Source: an uncultured Anaerolineae bacterium (GTDB lineage Bacteria; Chloroflexota; Anaerolineae; JACIWP01). From it: 39,632 nucleotides of DNA. Shown here piece by piece: positions 16,158 to 24,784 of this stretch. Numbering within the stretch: the first letter of the stretch is position 1; every line of letters begins with the position of its first letter. The translations under genes and the position numbers were made by a program. The stretch lies in assembly GCA_938049385.1 (NCBI GenBank), contig CALIBQ010000073.1, forward strand, positions 1 to 39,632, given 5' to 3'. The notes beneath the pieces were generated by a model. That model worked only from the letters and a program-made list of their open reading frames with translations. It was not told where the DNA came from and did not search any database.

Positions 16158-19100
16158 ATGGTCGAGAGTAATTGGGAAGCGCATACAGCTCCGCCACTCG
16201 CACTGCGGCTCTACTTGCTTGGCCCGCCGGCAGTGGAATGGGCGGGAAACCCATTACTTGTTTCTCGCCGTCAGGCGCGTGCCCTACTTTTTCGGTTAGC
16301 CTGCCGGCCGCAGCCCGTCCCGCGCGAGCACCTCTGCGCTCTGCTGTGGCCCGATGTTTCCGAAGCGCTCTCCCACCGCAGTCTCACTCATCTGCTGACC
16401 CACCTGCGCCGTGCGCTTCCGCACCCTGAGCTGATAGTTTCCACCTCAGATGATGTGCAGTTGAATACGGCCCGCGTCTGGACTGATACGGTCGAATTCG
16501 AACGATTGTGCCAAGAATCTGGCACCGTTCCTGAGAATACATCTGTGCACCCCATATCTACCACTGGTGGGAAGTCGGCCGGCGCGGAACCCAGCCGAGA
16601 GCCTCTCCACACCCATAAGGCAAGTAAAGCCCTTGAGCAAGCCGTCGCACTGTACCGAGGGGCCTTTTTGGAGGGTTTTTCATTACCCAACAATTCGGAG
16701 TTTGAAACCTGGATGGAGGTGGAGCGTGACTGTTGGAAGCAGTTGTACCTGAGGGTGTTGAACGCTCTCGTGAACCAATTAACAGCGGAGAACGAGCATG
16801 ACACTGCGATCCGTTACGCGCTGCGCTATCTCGCGGTGGATGAGCTGGCCGAGAGTATGCACCGCCGGCTGATGGGGTTGTATGCCGTATTGGGAGATCG
16901 GGCAGGTGCCGTCCGGCAGTTTATGCGATGCAAGGAGCGTCTCCAAAGCGAGTTAGGAGTGGAACCGGCGCCGGAGACTGTGGATGCGTACCACGGTATC
17001 TTGAAAGGTCGGGCGGCCTCGGCGGTGCGGGTTTTCGTACCGCCGGAAAGAGGGGCATTACCAAAGACGGAGCCTCCTTTCGTGGGACGGCAGGAAGCGT
17101 TGAATTGGCTCCATCAGCAGTACGCCGAGACCCAGAGGGGTCGCGGTCGCGTTATCCTGGTCGCTGGGGAAGTCGGCGTAGGGAAGACGCGCCTGATCCA
17201 GCATTTCATCAGGCCGCTTGCTGACCAATGTCTGATATTGACCGCACAGTGCTACCCCAGCGGCCGCACTATACCCTTTCACCCTATTGTGCAGGCCTTG
17301 CGTGCGGTGCTGAGCAAAGAAGCGCGGGACCGGGTGAAACGGGATGGGGAACAGCATGGTCAGGTATTGGTAAATAATGCAACCTCATTGATCTGTGCCT
17401 CCTTACCCCAACTGCCGCGTTTCTCGGCGGCGGTCTGGCTGGCTGAAGCATCCAGATTGCTACCCGATTTGAACACCATTTACGCAGAACTGCCCTCGCC
17501 CATCCGGTGCGAGCCCGAGGAGGCACGCACGCGCCTCTTTGAAGCGCTCTGCCGGCTGGTGATCGGCCTGACGAACGCTTCCCGATTTGTTGGCTTCCCC
17601 AATCCCGTCATCGTGTTTCTGGATGACATTCACTGGGCCGATGACGCGACATTGGCATGGCTGAGCTATCTCGGCCAACAAATTCGTAGCTGGCCCTTGT
17701 TGGTCATCGGCGCCTACCGCGTGGAAGAAGCGGATGCAGTTGCCGAACTGCGCCGAAACCTGTCCCTTCCAGGCGCCCTGCAGGAGCTCGAACTATCAGA
17801 GCTAAACCTGGCTTCTGTTATGGAACTGTGCCGGTTTTTCTTAACGGACAGGCCGGGCGGTGAAGAGAAAGGTGATGACACGATTACCTTTGCCGGCCGT
17901 TTGACTGAGGTTACCGGAGGTAATCCATTTTTCGTTTTGGAAACCCTAAAAGCATTAAGAGAAATGGGGCGGCTCCCAGGAAATCTGGAAGACGCCCATG
18001 ACATCCCTTTGCCATCCAGTGTGCGGGAAGCCATGGAAGAGCGCATACGGCATCTGGGCGAGTACGCACAGCAAATCATCGAGGCCGGCGCGGTCCTCGG
18101 CCTGTCCTTTGATTTTGAGCCGGTGCAGATGACCGCTGGGCTTGTGGAAATCCAGACCCTGCAGGGCCTAGATGAACTGGTCCGCCACCAACTGCTGGAA
18201 GAGGAGCAAACCGGATATCGCTTTCATCATGAGCTGACACAAAGGATCGTGGAAGCGCAGTTGAGCCCCATGCGTCTGCAGTTGCTTCACCGCCGGGCGG
18301 GCCGGGCATTGGAACAGCTCCGGATTGACCAGCCGACAACGCTCGCCCATCATTATGAAGTGGGTGGGGATGCCCGCTCCGCGCTGTATTACTATCAGCT
18401 TGCTGAACAGCGTGCGGAAGCGCTGTTCGCTTGGAGGGAGGCCGAGGGCTATCTTGGCAAGATGCTGACCTTGATTGACCGGCTTGACCCTGACAGTTCG
18501 GATGCGGAATATCTGAACGAACGGGGACAGATATTGGCCAGCCGGGCGCATATGCGCTTCCTCCAGGGCCGGCTGGCAGAGCGGGATGCTGACCTGTCCG
18601 CGCTAGAGACGCTGGCTCAGACGAGCGGCGATGAAGAGCTCCGGATGCAGTTTCTGATCCATCGGGTGCGGTACCTAAATCTGGACAGCCAGTACGAGAA
18701 TGCCATCGCGACCGCTTCCGAGAGTCTTACCTTGGCGGATCGTCTGCACAACCCAATAGCCCGTTCCCGTCTGTTGGTACAGGTTGGTTTTGCCCATTAC
18801 TTTCTGGGGCACCCCCAGCAGGCGCTGACGGCGCTGAAATCTGCCCTGGCGGTGGAAGGGGCAGACACAGATCGGGAAATGCGCGGGCGCATATTCCATA
18901 TCTTGGGCTACGTGTATTTTCATCTGGGTGATTTTGCACGCTCGCTCGCCTGTCAACTCAATGCCTACGAGTGTCACCAAGCAGTGGGCGACTACAACCG
19001 TTTGGCATGGGATGGCCTGGACATCGGTGCGTTGTATCTGGAGCAGGGAGACTTTGTTGAGGCCAGGCGCTGGCTGGACGAGGGCCTGGCCCTTGCCCGC

Positions 19101-19898
19101 AGGATAGGGGCACAGCCGGCCGAGGCCCATGGGCTGACGCAGTTAGGCTGTTGGGAACTGCATCAGGGGCATTATCTGACTGCCGCCGGCATCTTTCAAC
19201 AGTCGCTGGTCTTACAGGCCGGTGTTCGCAGTGAGCATGGTCAGGCGGCGGCTGAGATGGGCACCGGCCTGGCCCTGTACCACCTGGGTGATCTGGTTCA
19301 AGCCCGGCACTGGCTGGAACGTGCGGCGGCCCGAGCCCGCTCTATCCGGCATTTGCGACGCATGGCAGAAACGCTCGTTGGACTGGGGTTAGCGGAAAGC
19401 GCGGATGGACAAATCAGCAGTGCCTTGGCTCACTTACACGAGGCGGTGCAGATAGCTCGGGTCAGCGAGTGCGGCGAGGCACTGGCGGTGGGGCTGGCCG
19501 CCTTGGCCAGGATTGAAAGGCGCTCAGGCGAACTGGCCCATGCAGTAGTTTACGCGGAAGAAGCGGTGCGCGTTGCCCGGGAGAACGCACTGCCCGTTTG
19601 TGAGCGGTGGGGCGAGATGGAGTTGGGCCTTGCAGTGCTGGCGCAGGGTAGGGCGGCGCTCGCTCAAGAGCACACCTCGCGGGCCGTTGCCCTGGCGAGC
19701 GGCCTACATGAAGCCTGGATCGGCTCCGAAGACGTGTATGCGGCTCATACCGTAGCACTGAAGGCTCTTGGCCGGCACGCGGAATCCGAAGAGCATCAGC
19801 ATCGAGCAGAGGCCATTCTCCAGGCGAAGGCAGAGCATATCTCCGATCCGGACCTGCGCCGGCGCTACATCCTGTTCGCCCAATCCCAGACAGCATAA
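16158..19898 (+). CDS. SARP/BTAD-type STAND transcriptional regulator with TPR repeats
   Basis: A 1246-residue regulator of the AfsR/SARP-like architecture. Residues ~13-95 form an OmpR-like winged-helix part (VSRRQARALLFRLA, LCALLWPD, SLTHLLTHLRRALP). Residues ~165-285 are the bacterial transcriptional activator domain (BTAD). Next is a STAND-type ATPase beginning FVGRQEALNWL near 308, with Walker A GEVGVGKT at 337-344 and Walker B VIVFLDDIHWADD near 484. From ~720 to the end run TPR-like helical repeats (FHILGYVYFHLGDFARSL). Such proteins switch on target genes after ATP- and ligand-dependent oligomerisation. ATG at 16158 with AGGAGA nine bases upstream, partly inside a hairpin. A terminator follows the gene. 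The train of secreted-protein genes downstream is the obvious candidate target, by position only. GCCGGC words are sparser here (about 3 per kb by eye) than at the window's left end. Confidence 0.92.
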   Translation: MVESNWEAHTAPPLALRLYLLGPPAVEWAGNPLLVSRRQARALLFRLACRPQPVPREHLCALLWPDVSEALSHRSLTHLLTHLRRALPHPELIVSTSDDVQLNTARVWTDTVEFERLCQESGTVPENTSVHPISTTGGKSAGAEPSREPLHTHKASKALEQAVALYRGAFLEGFSLPNNSEFETWMEVERDCWKQLYLRVLNALVNQLTAENEHDTAIRYALRYLAVDELAESMHRRLMGLYAVLGDRAGAVRQFMRCKERLQSELGVEPAPETVDAYHGILKGRAASAVRVFVPPERGALPKTEPPFVGRQEALNWLHQQYAETQRGRGRVILVAGEVGVGKTRLIQHFIRPLADQCLILTAQCYPSGRTIPFHPIVQALRAVLSKEARDRVKRDGEQHGQVLVNNATSLICASLPQLPRFSAAVWLAEASRLLPDLNTIYAELPSPIRCEPEEARTRLFEALCRLVIGLTNASRFVGFPNPVIVFLDDIHWADDATLAWLSYLGQQIRSWPLLVIGAYRVEEADAVAELRRNLSLPGALQELELSELNLASVMELCRFFLTDRPGGEEKGDDTITFAGRLTEVTGGNPFFVLETLKALREMGRLPGNLEDAHDIPLPSSVREAMEERIRHLGEYAQQIIEAGAVLGLSFDFEPVQMTAGLVEIQTLQGLDELVRHQLLEEEQTGYRFHHELTQRIVEAQLSPMRLQLLHRRAGRALEQLRIDQPTTLAHHYEVGGDARSALYYYQLAEQRAEALFAWREAEGYLGKMLTLIDRLDPDSSDAEYLNERGQILASRAHMRFLQGRLAERDADLSALETLAQTSGDEELRMQFLIHRVRYLNLDSQYENAIATASESLTLADRLHNPIARSRLLVQVGFAHYFLGHPQQALTALKSALAVEGADTDREMRGRIFHILGYVYFHLGDFARSLACQLNAYECHQAVGDYNRLAWDGLDIGALYLEQGDFVEARRWLDEGLALARRIGAQPAEAHGLTQLGCWELHQGHYLTAAGIFQQSLVLQAGVRSEHGQAAAEMGTGLALYHLGDLVQARHWLERAAARARSIRHLRRMAETLVGLGLAESADGQISSALAHLHEAVQIARVSECGEALAVGLAALARIERRSGELAHAVVYAEEAVRVARENALPVCERWGEMELGLAVLAQGRAALAQEHTSRAVALASGLHEAWIGSEDVYAAHTVALKALGRHAESEEHQHRAEAILQAKAEHISDPDLRRRYILFAQSQTA

Positions 19899-19937
19899 TC
19901 ATCCATTGTAGCCATTTTGTAGCCACCTTTGTGTCAT

Positions 19938-19977
19938 ACTGCATCCAGGAGGAGCATTTGTCCTGGATGCAGTTTTT
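19938..19977 (+). terminator. Rho-independent terminator after the SARP regulator
   Basis: A perfect 13-base stem, ACTGCATCCAGGA (19938-19950) with TCCTGGATGCAGT (19961-19973), a ten-base loop and then five T (19973-19977). It lies 40 bases past the stop codon and separates the regulator from the following genes. Confidence 0.9.
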
Positions 19978-20037
19978 GTCGTTTCCATGATGGACGGCCG
20001 TTGTCCACCATATATTTTCCAAAAGGGGGATTCCAAC

Positions 20038-20457
20038 ATGCCGATGTATCAACCGCATTGGTCCTCTGTGCCGTTAGGTGCAACTGGCCACAAACTGGAA
20101 TTCATTCGCACCTACAAATGCTTCTCTGAAGGCAGGGCCGGGGAACGGGTTGTGTACAAAGACGTCGAGTTTTCGCAGAAGGTGGAGTTCGCGGAGATTC
20201 TCCTGTCCGGATTCAACATGTGGTACACGCGGGGAGGTGACTGCGAGGTCCAACAAATTCGGGTGGATGCATGGATTGAATCCATCGGCGCTCAGGCCCC
20301 GGATTACTTCTCGGAGGAAGCAAGGATCAGAGCGGAAAGGACCGTTACAGTCAAGCTGATGTACACCCTGATAGACGAGGACCCCTCCGGGCCGGAGGAT
20401 TTCAACGACGCCTGCATCGGATTCACGGTGGTCGCGCTGACGCGCCCCCATGATTGA
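20038..20457 (+). CDS. Small protein, possibly H-type-lectin-like
   Basis: A 139-residue protein without signal peptide or membrane span, starting at the ATG at 20038 behind AAGGGGGA. An earlier ATG at 19987 has no ribosome site. I cannot assign it firmly. The pattern of strands, with VEFSQKVEFAEILLSGFNMW, EVQQIRVDAWIES and a closing IGFTVVALT, resembles a single beta-sandwich of the H-type lectin kind, in which a conserved Phe/Trp-rich sheet carries the binding site. It stands between the regulator's terminator and a large secreted protein. Carbohydrate binding is a guess to be tested by structure prediction. Confidence 0.75.
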   Translation: MPMYQPHWSSVPLGATGHKLEFIRTYKCFSEGRAGERVVYKDVEFSQKVEFAEILLSGFNMWYTRGGDCEVQQIRVDAWIESIGAQAPDYFSEEARIRAERTVTVKLMYTLIDEDPSGPEDFNDACIGFTVVALTRPHD

Positions 20458-20618
20458 GCGAAAGGCAGGTGCCGGCCCCAATGTAAAAACTGCATCCACA
20501 GAAATTGTTCGCAATCCGAGGAAACTCAGGAGAGGTTTTCCCATTTCGATATCGCATCTGGTTTCGTAGGCGGTAGGAGAGGATGGCTCGATTGTCATGC
20601 ACGTGCAGGAGGGGTGCC

Positions 20619-22124
20619 ATGTCCCACAAAGTTTGGGTCATCAGTGTCATGATGGTATTGGTCCTGGCGGCCGGCTTTATGCTGGCTGTAGCCCAGGAGC
20701 CAGGTTCTCAGGGCGATATGGAGATTCAAGCGGCTGTCGGGTCCGATTTCACCTATCAAGGTCAGCTTCGACAAGGCGGCAACTTGGTCAGCGGTGCTTG
20801 TGATTTCCAGTTCAGCCTGTGGAATGCTCCCAGCGGGGGAACACAAGTGGGAAGCACGCAGACCCGGACGGGCATCGCGGTGAGCAGTGGCCTGTTCACG
20901 GTGCAAGTGGATTTTGGCACCGGCAGTCTCTTTGAGCCGGCTCCCTTCACGGGTGATGCCCGCTGGCTAGCTGTCGCGGTGCGCTGTCCGGCAGGCAGTG
21001 GAAGCTATACGACACTAACTCCGCGCCAGCCGCTGACCGCGGTACCCTATGCCTTTTCTCTGCGGCCAGGTGCCCTCATCAGCGGAACGGTTCCTCTGCC
21101 AAATGCGGCGGTGGCTGTTGTGAATTCCAGCAATGGTTTGGGGCTGACGGCGTACAGCATTCGTGGAGGCGGGATCAAAGGCCGGAGTGCCGGCGAGACA
21201 GGTGTAGGTGTGTTGGGCGAGGCGGCCGGCGCGCACGGCATCGGTGTGAAAGCAGTCCATGAGCCAAGCGGCAATTATGCGGAGATGGGGCTTGATTGGA
21301 CTGCACTGCGCGCCGAAGCAGTCGTAGGTGATGGCCTGCGCGGCGAGGCGAGGACGGAGGACAAGTCCGGTGTGTACGGTGTGAACTCCCATACGCGTGG
21401 TTACGGCGTGTTCGGCCGCAACACCGGGACAAGCAATATTGGTTATTTGGGCGGCTCAGCCGCCGGCGCTTATGGCGAAGCTTACTCCACGCGCGGTATC
21501 GGAGTGTGGGGAGTATCCAGGGTGGATTCGGGTGTGGGCGTGCGGGCGGAGGCGAATTCCTCAGGTGGCACCGGCGTAGATGCACGCGCGCTCGGCGCGA
21601 ATGGAATCGGCTTGCGGGCAGAGGGTGGTCCCGGCGGCGTTGCCGCACAGTTCCGCGGGAACGTGCGGGTGGTGAGCAAAAGCACCGGCGCCACCATTAT
21701 CGAATTGGGCGAGGGGCTGGATTACGCGGAGGGCTTTCCTGTGATTCATGCGGACGAGGTCGCGCCGGGTATGGTCCTGGTGATTGACCCAGAGCATCCG
21801 GGTCAACTGCGGCTGAGCCGCGAGGCGTATGACCGTCGGGTCGCCGGCATCGTGACGGGCGCCAACGGCCTGGGTTCAGCCATCCATCTCGGAGGGGAGG
21901 AGTTTGATTTCGGGGTAGCGCTGGCCGGGCGGGTGTACTGCAGTGTGGATGCGGCATACGGTGCAGTGTCGCCAGGTGATCTGCTGACCACTTCTCCCAC
22001 TCCAGGGCATGCTATGGTCGTGAAAGATTATGAGAGGGCGCAGGGCGCTGTGCTGGGCAAAGCCATGGAAGGACTGCCGGCCGGCCAGCGGGGTCAAATC
22101 CTCGTGCTGGTAACGTTGCAGTAG
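20619..22124 (+). CDS. Large secreted protein with Gly-rich repeats and conserved C-terminal domain
   Basis: A 501-residue exported protein. The signal peptide ends near AVAQE. Residues ~35-150 form a beta-rich domain starting DFTYQGQLRQGG and ending TPRQPLTAVPYAFSL, a module I associate with secreted proteins of Chloroflexota and related bacteria. The middle (~170-345) is a series of loose glycine-rich repeats with the theme GxGVxGxA (TGVGVLGEAAGAHGIGV, RGYGVFGRNTG, RGIGVWGVS), suggesting a beta-helix or fibre-like shaft. The C-terminal ~140 residues (LDYAEGFPVIHADEVAPGM to the end) resemble tail-type caps of cell-surface or phage-fibre proteins. The ATG at 20619 follows AGGAGGGGTGCC. It begins the secreted-protein train and may be a surface fibre. 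Confidence 0.8.
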   Translation: MSHKVWVISVMMVLVLAAGFMLAVAQEPGSQGDMEIQAAVGSDFTYQGQLRQGGNLVSGACDFQFSLWNAPSGGTQVGSTQTRTGIAVSSGLFTVQVDFGTGSLFEPAPFTGDARWLAVAVRCPAGSGSYTTLTPRQPLTAVPYAFSLRPGALISGTVPLPNAAVAVVNSSNGLGLTAYSIRGGGIKGRSAGETGVGVLGEAAGAHGIGVKAVHEPSGNYAEMGLDWTALRAEAVVGDGLRGEARTEDKSGVYGVNSHTRGYGVFGRNTGTSNIGYLGGSAAGAYGEAYSTRGIGVWGVSRVDSGVGVRAEANSSGGTGVDARALGANGIGLRAEGGPGGVAAQFRGNVRVVSKSTGATIIELGEGLDYAEGFPVIHADEVAPGMVLVIDPEHPGQLRLSREAYDRRVAGIVTGANGLGSAIHLGGEEFDFGVALAGRVYCSVDAAYGAVSPGDLLTTSPTPGHAMVVKDYERAQGAVLGKAMEGLPAGQRGQILVLVTLQ

Positions 22125-22152
22125 CGCCGACGGTTTCTGGAGGGGGTGAACG

Positions 22153-23751
22153 ATGAGAAGCACAGGTACAACACCTGGCCGGCGGCTTGCCCGACTGCTC
22201 TGCATGATTACAGTACTCCTGCTGTTTCCCCTTATTTTCATGGTACCAGGCGGACAGGGGACGGCCGCGCCACCTGGCGGTTCTGCAGTGGTTACGCGGG
22301 AGGAAGCATACCGTGCGGCAGGAAGCTGGCTGAAGTTCGTCCTGGAGCGAGACGGGCAGTGGGCCGGCAGTACACAGCCGTCCCTCGGAACGCTCGGGGA
22401 ACTGCGCCGCGGCGCCATGACGACGGCCTATTACGTGCCGGTAAGCCCGCGCGGTTACATCGCACTCTCTATTCTCCGCGATTTCGCGCCCATCATGGCC
22501 TATTCCACCGAGAGCGACCTGGTCCCGGCCGAAGAGGAGGGCATGGCCGGCTTGCTGAAAGACGTGGGGCAGACGCGCATCGAGTACATACTGCGGCAGT
22601 TTGGAAGTCTAGAGGCGGCGCGTTTGGGAGAAATTGACCCCGCCACGACGGCGCGCAGCCGTGAGCTGTGGTCTCGGCTCCTGGTGCCCGAGTCCGGGGA
22701 TTTTTCGGAATTGAGCCTGATTCTGCCAACGTCCAGCGGGAGGGCCGGCCCTCTGCTGAGAAGCTTCTGGAGCCAGCGCCCCCCATACAACAATCTCTGT
22801 CCGAACCAGGGCTGTTCCTGGCCAGGCTTTGGAAACTTCAATCAGAACGCCGTGGCAGGATGTGTCCCGCTGGGAATGGCGCAGATCATGCGGTATTACG
22901 CCTGGCCGCCCTCATTTAGGGGACAGCCGTACCAGTGGACGGACATGCTGGATGCATATATCTGGGACTCGATTGACCGCCGTTTTGAGGACCTGACTGG
23001 GGCCCCAGTGTCGCAGGCGCAGATTGATGCCGTCGCAGACCTGGTCGCGGATGCCGGTTCTGTCCTGGACATTGACTATGGATGTAACAGCACAACAGCG
23101 TACATGTGCAACTGGTATTACGATGATGCCCGCGATGCGTTCGAAGACCATTTCTTCTATTCCGATCCTCGATGGGACGAGCCGATGTGTGAGGAACGCG
23201 ACAGCTATGATTTTCTGGCGTGGTGGTACATGATCGTGGAGGAAATAGATCATAATCGCCCCATGCTGTATCGCATTGCGGACGACGATTTCTCTCATTT
23301 GATCGTAGTGGATGGGTACGACGATACAGGCGGTCACTATCAGGTCCATGCCAACTACGGATGGGGTCTGGAGGGACACACCACTTGGTACACGTTAGAC
23401 GAATTCGACTGCAGTGGCCCGTGCGACTGGGGAGAATACGAGATGGTGCGCATGATCTATCCCCGCACCGGGTTGTGTGTGCATATCTCAGGGCTGTTCA
23501 GCCCGGCCAGCGTCCCGTACTATGTCTACTGCGACCTCCTGCTGTACGACGTCACCATTCAGGGCGGTGCGTGGTTCCAGTTCCTGCCAGGCAAGAAGAT
23601 CACTTGTGCCGAGGGTTCCTTCGCCGACATTCTGGGGAATAACGACCCCGGCACCCGGTTCTATTCGGAAGGGCTATGGTCGCGAGGTCTCAAGATCAGC
23701 GGGGGCGGCAAAGTCAAACTGTATCCCAACGGGAGCATCAAGATGTATTAA
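22153..23751 (+). CDS. Secreted C10-family (streptopain-like) cysteine peptidase
   Basis: A 532-residue exported peptidase precursor. The signal peptide (LARLLCMITVLLLFPLIFMV) is followed by a propeptide-like region of ~170 residues (TREEAYRAAGSWLKFVL, GYIALSILRDFAPIMAYS), which resembles the Spi-type inhibitory prodomain. The catalytic domain begins SFWSQRPPYNNLCP, with the nucleophile Cys237 in VAGCVPLGMAQIMRYYAWP. The catalytic His382 is in FSHLIVVDGYD, followed by YQVHANYGWG, a typical C10 ending. A C-terminal extension of ~95 residues (from about 435) contains beta-strand-like repeats. The peptidase would be made as a zymogen and cleave proteins outside the cell. ATG at 22153 behind GGAGGGGG. 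It is 28 bases after the fibre-like gene, likely one transcript. Confidence 0.88.
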   Translation: MRSTGTTPGRRLARLLCMITVLLLFPLIFMVPGGQGTAAPPGGSAVVTREEAYRAAGSWLKFVLERDGQWAGSTQPSLGTLGELRRGAMTTAYYVPVSPRGYIALSILRDFAPIMAYSTESDLVPAEEEGMAGLLKDVGQTRIEYILRQFGSLEAARLGEIDPATTARSRELWSRLLVPESGDFSELSLILPTSSGRAGPLLRSFWSQRPPYNNLCPNQGCSWPGFGNFNQNAVAGCVPLGMAQIMRYYAWPPSFRGQPYQWTDMLDAYIWDSIDRRFEDLTGAPVSQAQIDAVADLVADAGSVLDIDYGCNSTTAYMCNWYYDDARDAFEDHFFYSDPRWDEPMCEERDSYDFLAWWYMIVEEIDHNRPMLYRIADDDFSHLIVVDGYDDTGGHYQVHANYGWGLEGHTTWYTLDEFDCSGPCDWGEYEMVRMIYPRTGLCVHISGLFSPASVPYYVYCDLLLYDVTIQGGAWFQFLPGKKITCAEGSFADILGNNDPGTRFYSEGLWSRGLKISGGGKVKLYPNGSIKMY

Positions 23752-23765
23752 GGAGGGGGCCAGGG

Positions 23766-24074
23766 ATGATGAGGTGGAATGGGTTCATTGGGATTGCCCT
23801 ATTCGCCGGCGCGCTGCTGATATTCTCCTTGGTCGGCTTGGCCGCGGCACAGACCGGCGGAGGCTATGACCTATCCTGGCACACCATCGATGCTGGCGGT
23901 GCTACATTCAGCGCCGGGGGTAGCTACTTATTAGGCGGGACGATTGGCCAAGGGGATGCCGGCAGGATGACCGGCGGGACGTTCATCCTGGCCGGCGGCT
24001 TCTGGGGTGGAGGTGTGGGTGAGATGCCGGCAGGGGTTCATGCGAACCTGCCGCTGATACTGCGAAAACATTAA
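23766..24074 (+). CDS. Small glycine-rich secreted protein with LPLILR tail
   Basis: A 102-residue exported protein. The signal peptide ends near AAAQT, followed by the repeats GGATFSAGGSYLLGGTIGQ and GGTFILAGGFWGGG. The same theme, ending in a short linker and a hydrophobic-Pro-Leu tail (here LPLILRKH), recurs in my memory of Chloroflexota secreted proteins, where it may be a sorting or anchoring signal. No enzyme motif is present. The chosen start is the ATG at 23766 (another at 23769), eight bases past AAGGAGGGGG. The frame stays open to 23676 inside the peptidase gene. It follows the peptidase by 14 bases and precedes the SRPBCC gene by 12, so the genes are co-transcribed. Confidence 0.8.
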   Translation: MMRWNGFIGIALFAGALLIFSLVGLAAAQTGGGYDLSWHTIDAGGATFSAGGSYLLGGTIGQGDAGRMTGGTFILAGGFWGGGVGEMPAGVHANLPLILRKH

Positions 24075-24086
24075 GGAGGATGTCCC

Positions 24087-24533
24087 ATGGCACATTTGAG
24101 GCAGGATATCATGATTCACGCTCCGGTGGCGAAAGTGTACGCTTTTGCCCGGGACCCCCGGCACTGGGCGGACTTTTGGGTGGGCCTCAGCGAACCCGAG
24201 GAACTGACGGGAGCGGGCGAAGTCGGGACAGAGGTAAAGCACAGCTATATGATGGCCGGCATACGCTTCCCGGTCACCAGCCGGGTGCTGGAAGATTTCT
24301 TTGGTCCAGAAGGCGCTAGGTGGAAGGGCAGTATCGAGGGGCCGCTGGCCGGCGAACAGACATGGCTGTACACACCCGCGGCGGATGGCACGCAGGTGAC
24401 GGTGGATATCGAATATACAGTGCCCGGTTCAGCCCTCGGTAGAATTGCCAATCGGCTGGTCATCGAGCGTATGCAGGAGCGCGCTCTGACACAAACGCTG
24501 GAAAACCTGAAGATGTTGTGTGAGGCATTGTAG
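24087..24533 (+). CDS. SRPBCC-superfamily protein (polyketide cyclase/dehydrase-like)
   Basis: A 148-residue cytosolic protein of the START/Bet-v-1-like helix-grip fold. The start (LRQDIMIHAPVAKVYAFARDP) is the classic first strand and helix of polyketide cyclase/dehydrase proteins. Next come WADFWVGLSEP and a final helix ending in LENLKMLCEA. Such proteins bind a hydrophobic ligand in a deep pocket, and many have no known reaction. ATG at 24087 with AAGGAGG upstream. Last gene of the secreted-protein train, which ends at the terminator at 24587. Confidence 0.85.
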   Translation: MAHLRQDIMIHAPVAKVYAFARDPRHWADFWVGLSEPEELTGAGEVGTEVKHSYMMAGIRFPVTSRVLEDFFGPEGARWKGSIEGPLAGEQTWLYTPAADGTQVTVDIEYTVPGSALGRIANRLVIERMQERALTQTLENLKMLCEAL

Positions 24534-24586
24534 TAGCCCGCAGTCCCTATTCAGGTGATTGGCACCGGGAACAACCGAGTACCGCA

Positions 24587-24630
24587 CCGCCCGGCAGGGG
24601 ACAGCATTTATCCCCTTGCTGGGCGGTTTT
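24587..24630 (+). terminator. Rho-independent terminator of the secreted-protein train
   Basis: CCGCCCGGCAGGGG (24587-24600) pairs with CCCCTTGCTGGGCGG (24612-24626) with one G-T pair and one bulge around an 11-base loop, followed by TTTT. It starts 53 bases past the stop codon of the SRPBCC gene and overlaps the following promoter by two bases. Confidence 0.8.
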
Positions 24631-24657
24631 GACGCTTTGTGCGCTTGATGTTACAAT
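24629..24657 (+). promoter_or_regulatory. Promoter of the formiminotransferase/acyl-CoA carboxylase operon
   Basis: TTGACG at 24629-24634, a 17-base spacer and TACAAT at 24652-24657 (five of six matches in each box). It begins inside the T-run of the preceding terminator. The leader to the ATG at 24785 is about 120 bases long and contains two GC-rich dyads (24673-24699 and 24723-24753) that could fold in the mRNA; no known riboswitch was recognised. Confidence 0.7.
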
Positions 24658-24784
24658 ATATTCCAAATATGGCCCCGCGCCGAAACCCGGTTCGCGGGGT
24701 TATCATTTGCGGTTGGGCATGGGAGCCGCCGGCGAAAATATAAGGCGGCGCTCATCATATCATCACAGAAAACCGAGGGAAGCT

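Noticed and set aside
15760-16254. Small frames on both strands upstream of the SARP regulator
   Set aside because: No ribosome site and no recognisable sequence. The region carries the promoter of the URO-D-family gene and the regulator's leader.
19900-19930. Short direct repeat TTGTAGCCA
   Set aside because: Only two imperfect copies directly before the terminator; no sign of an array or attachment site.
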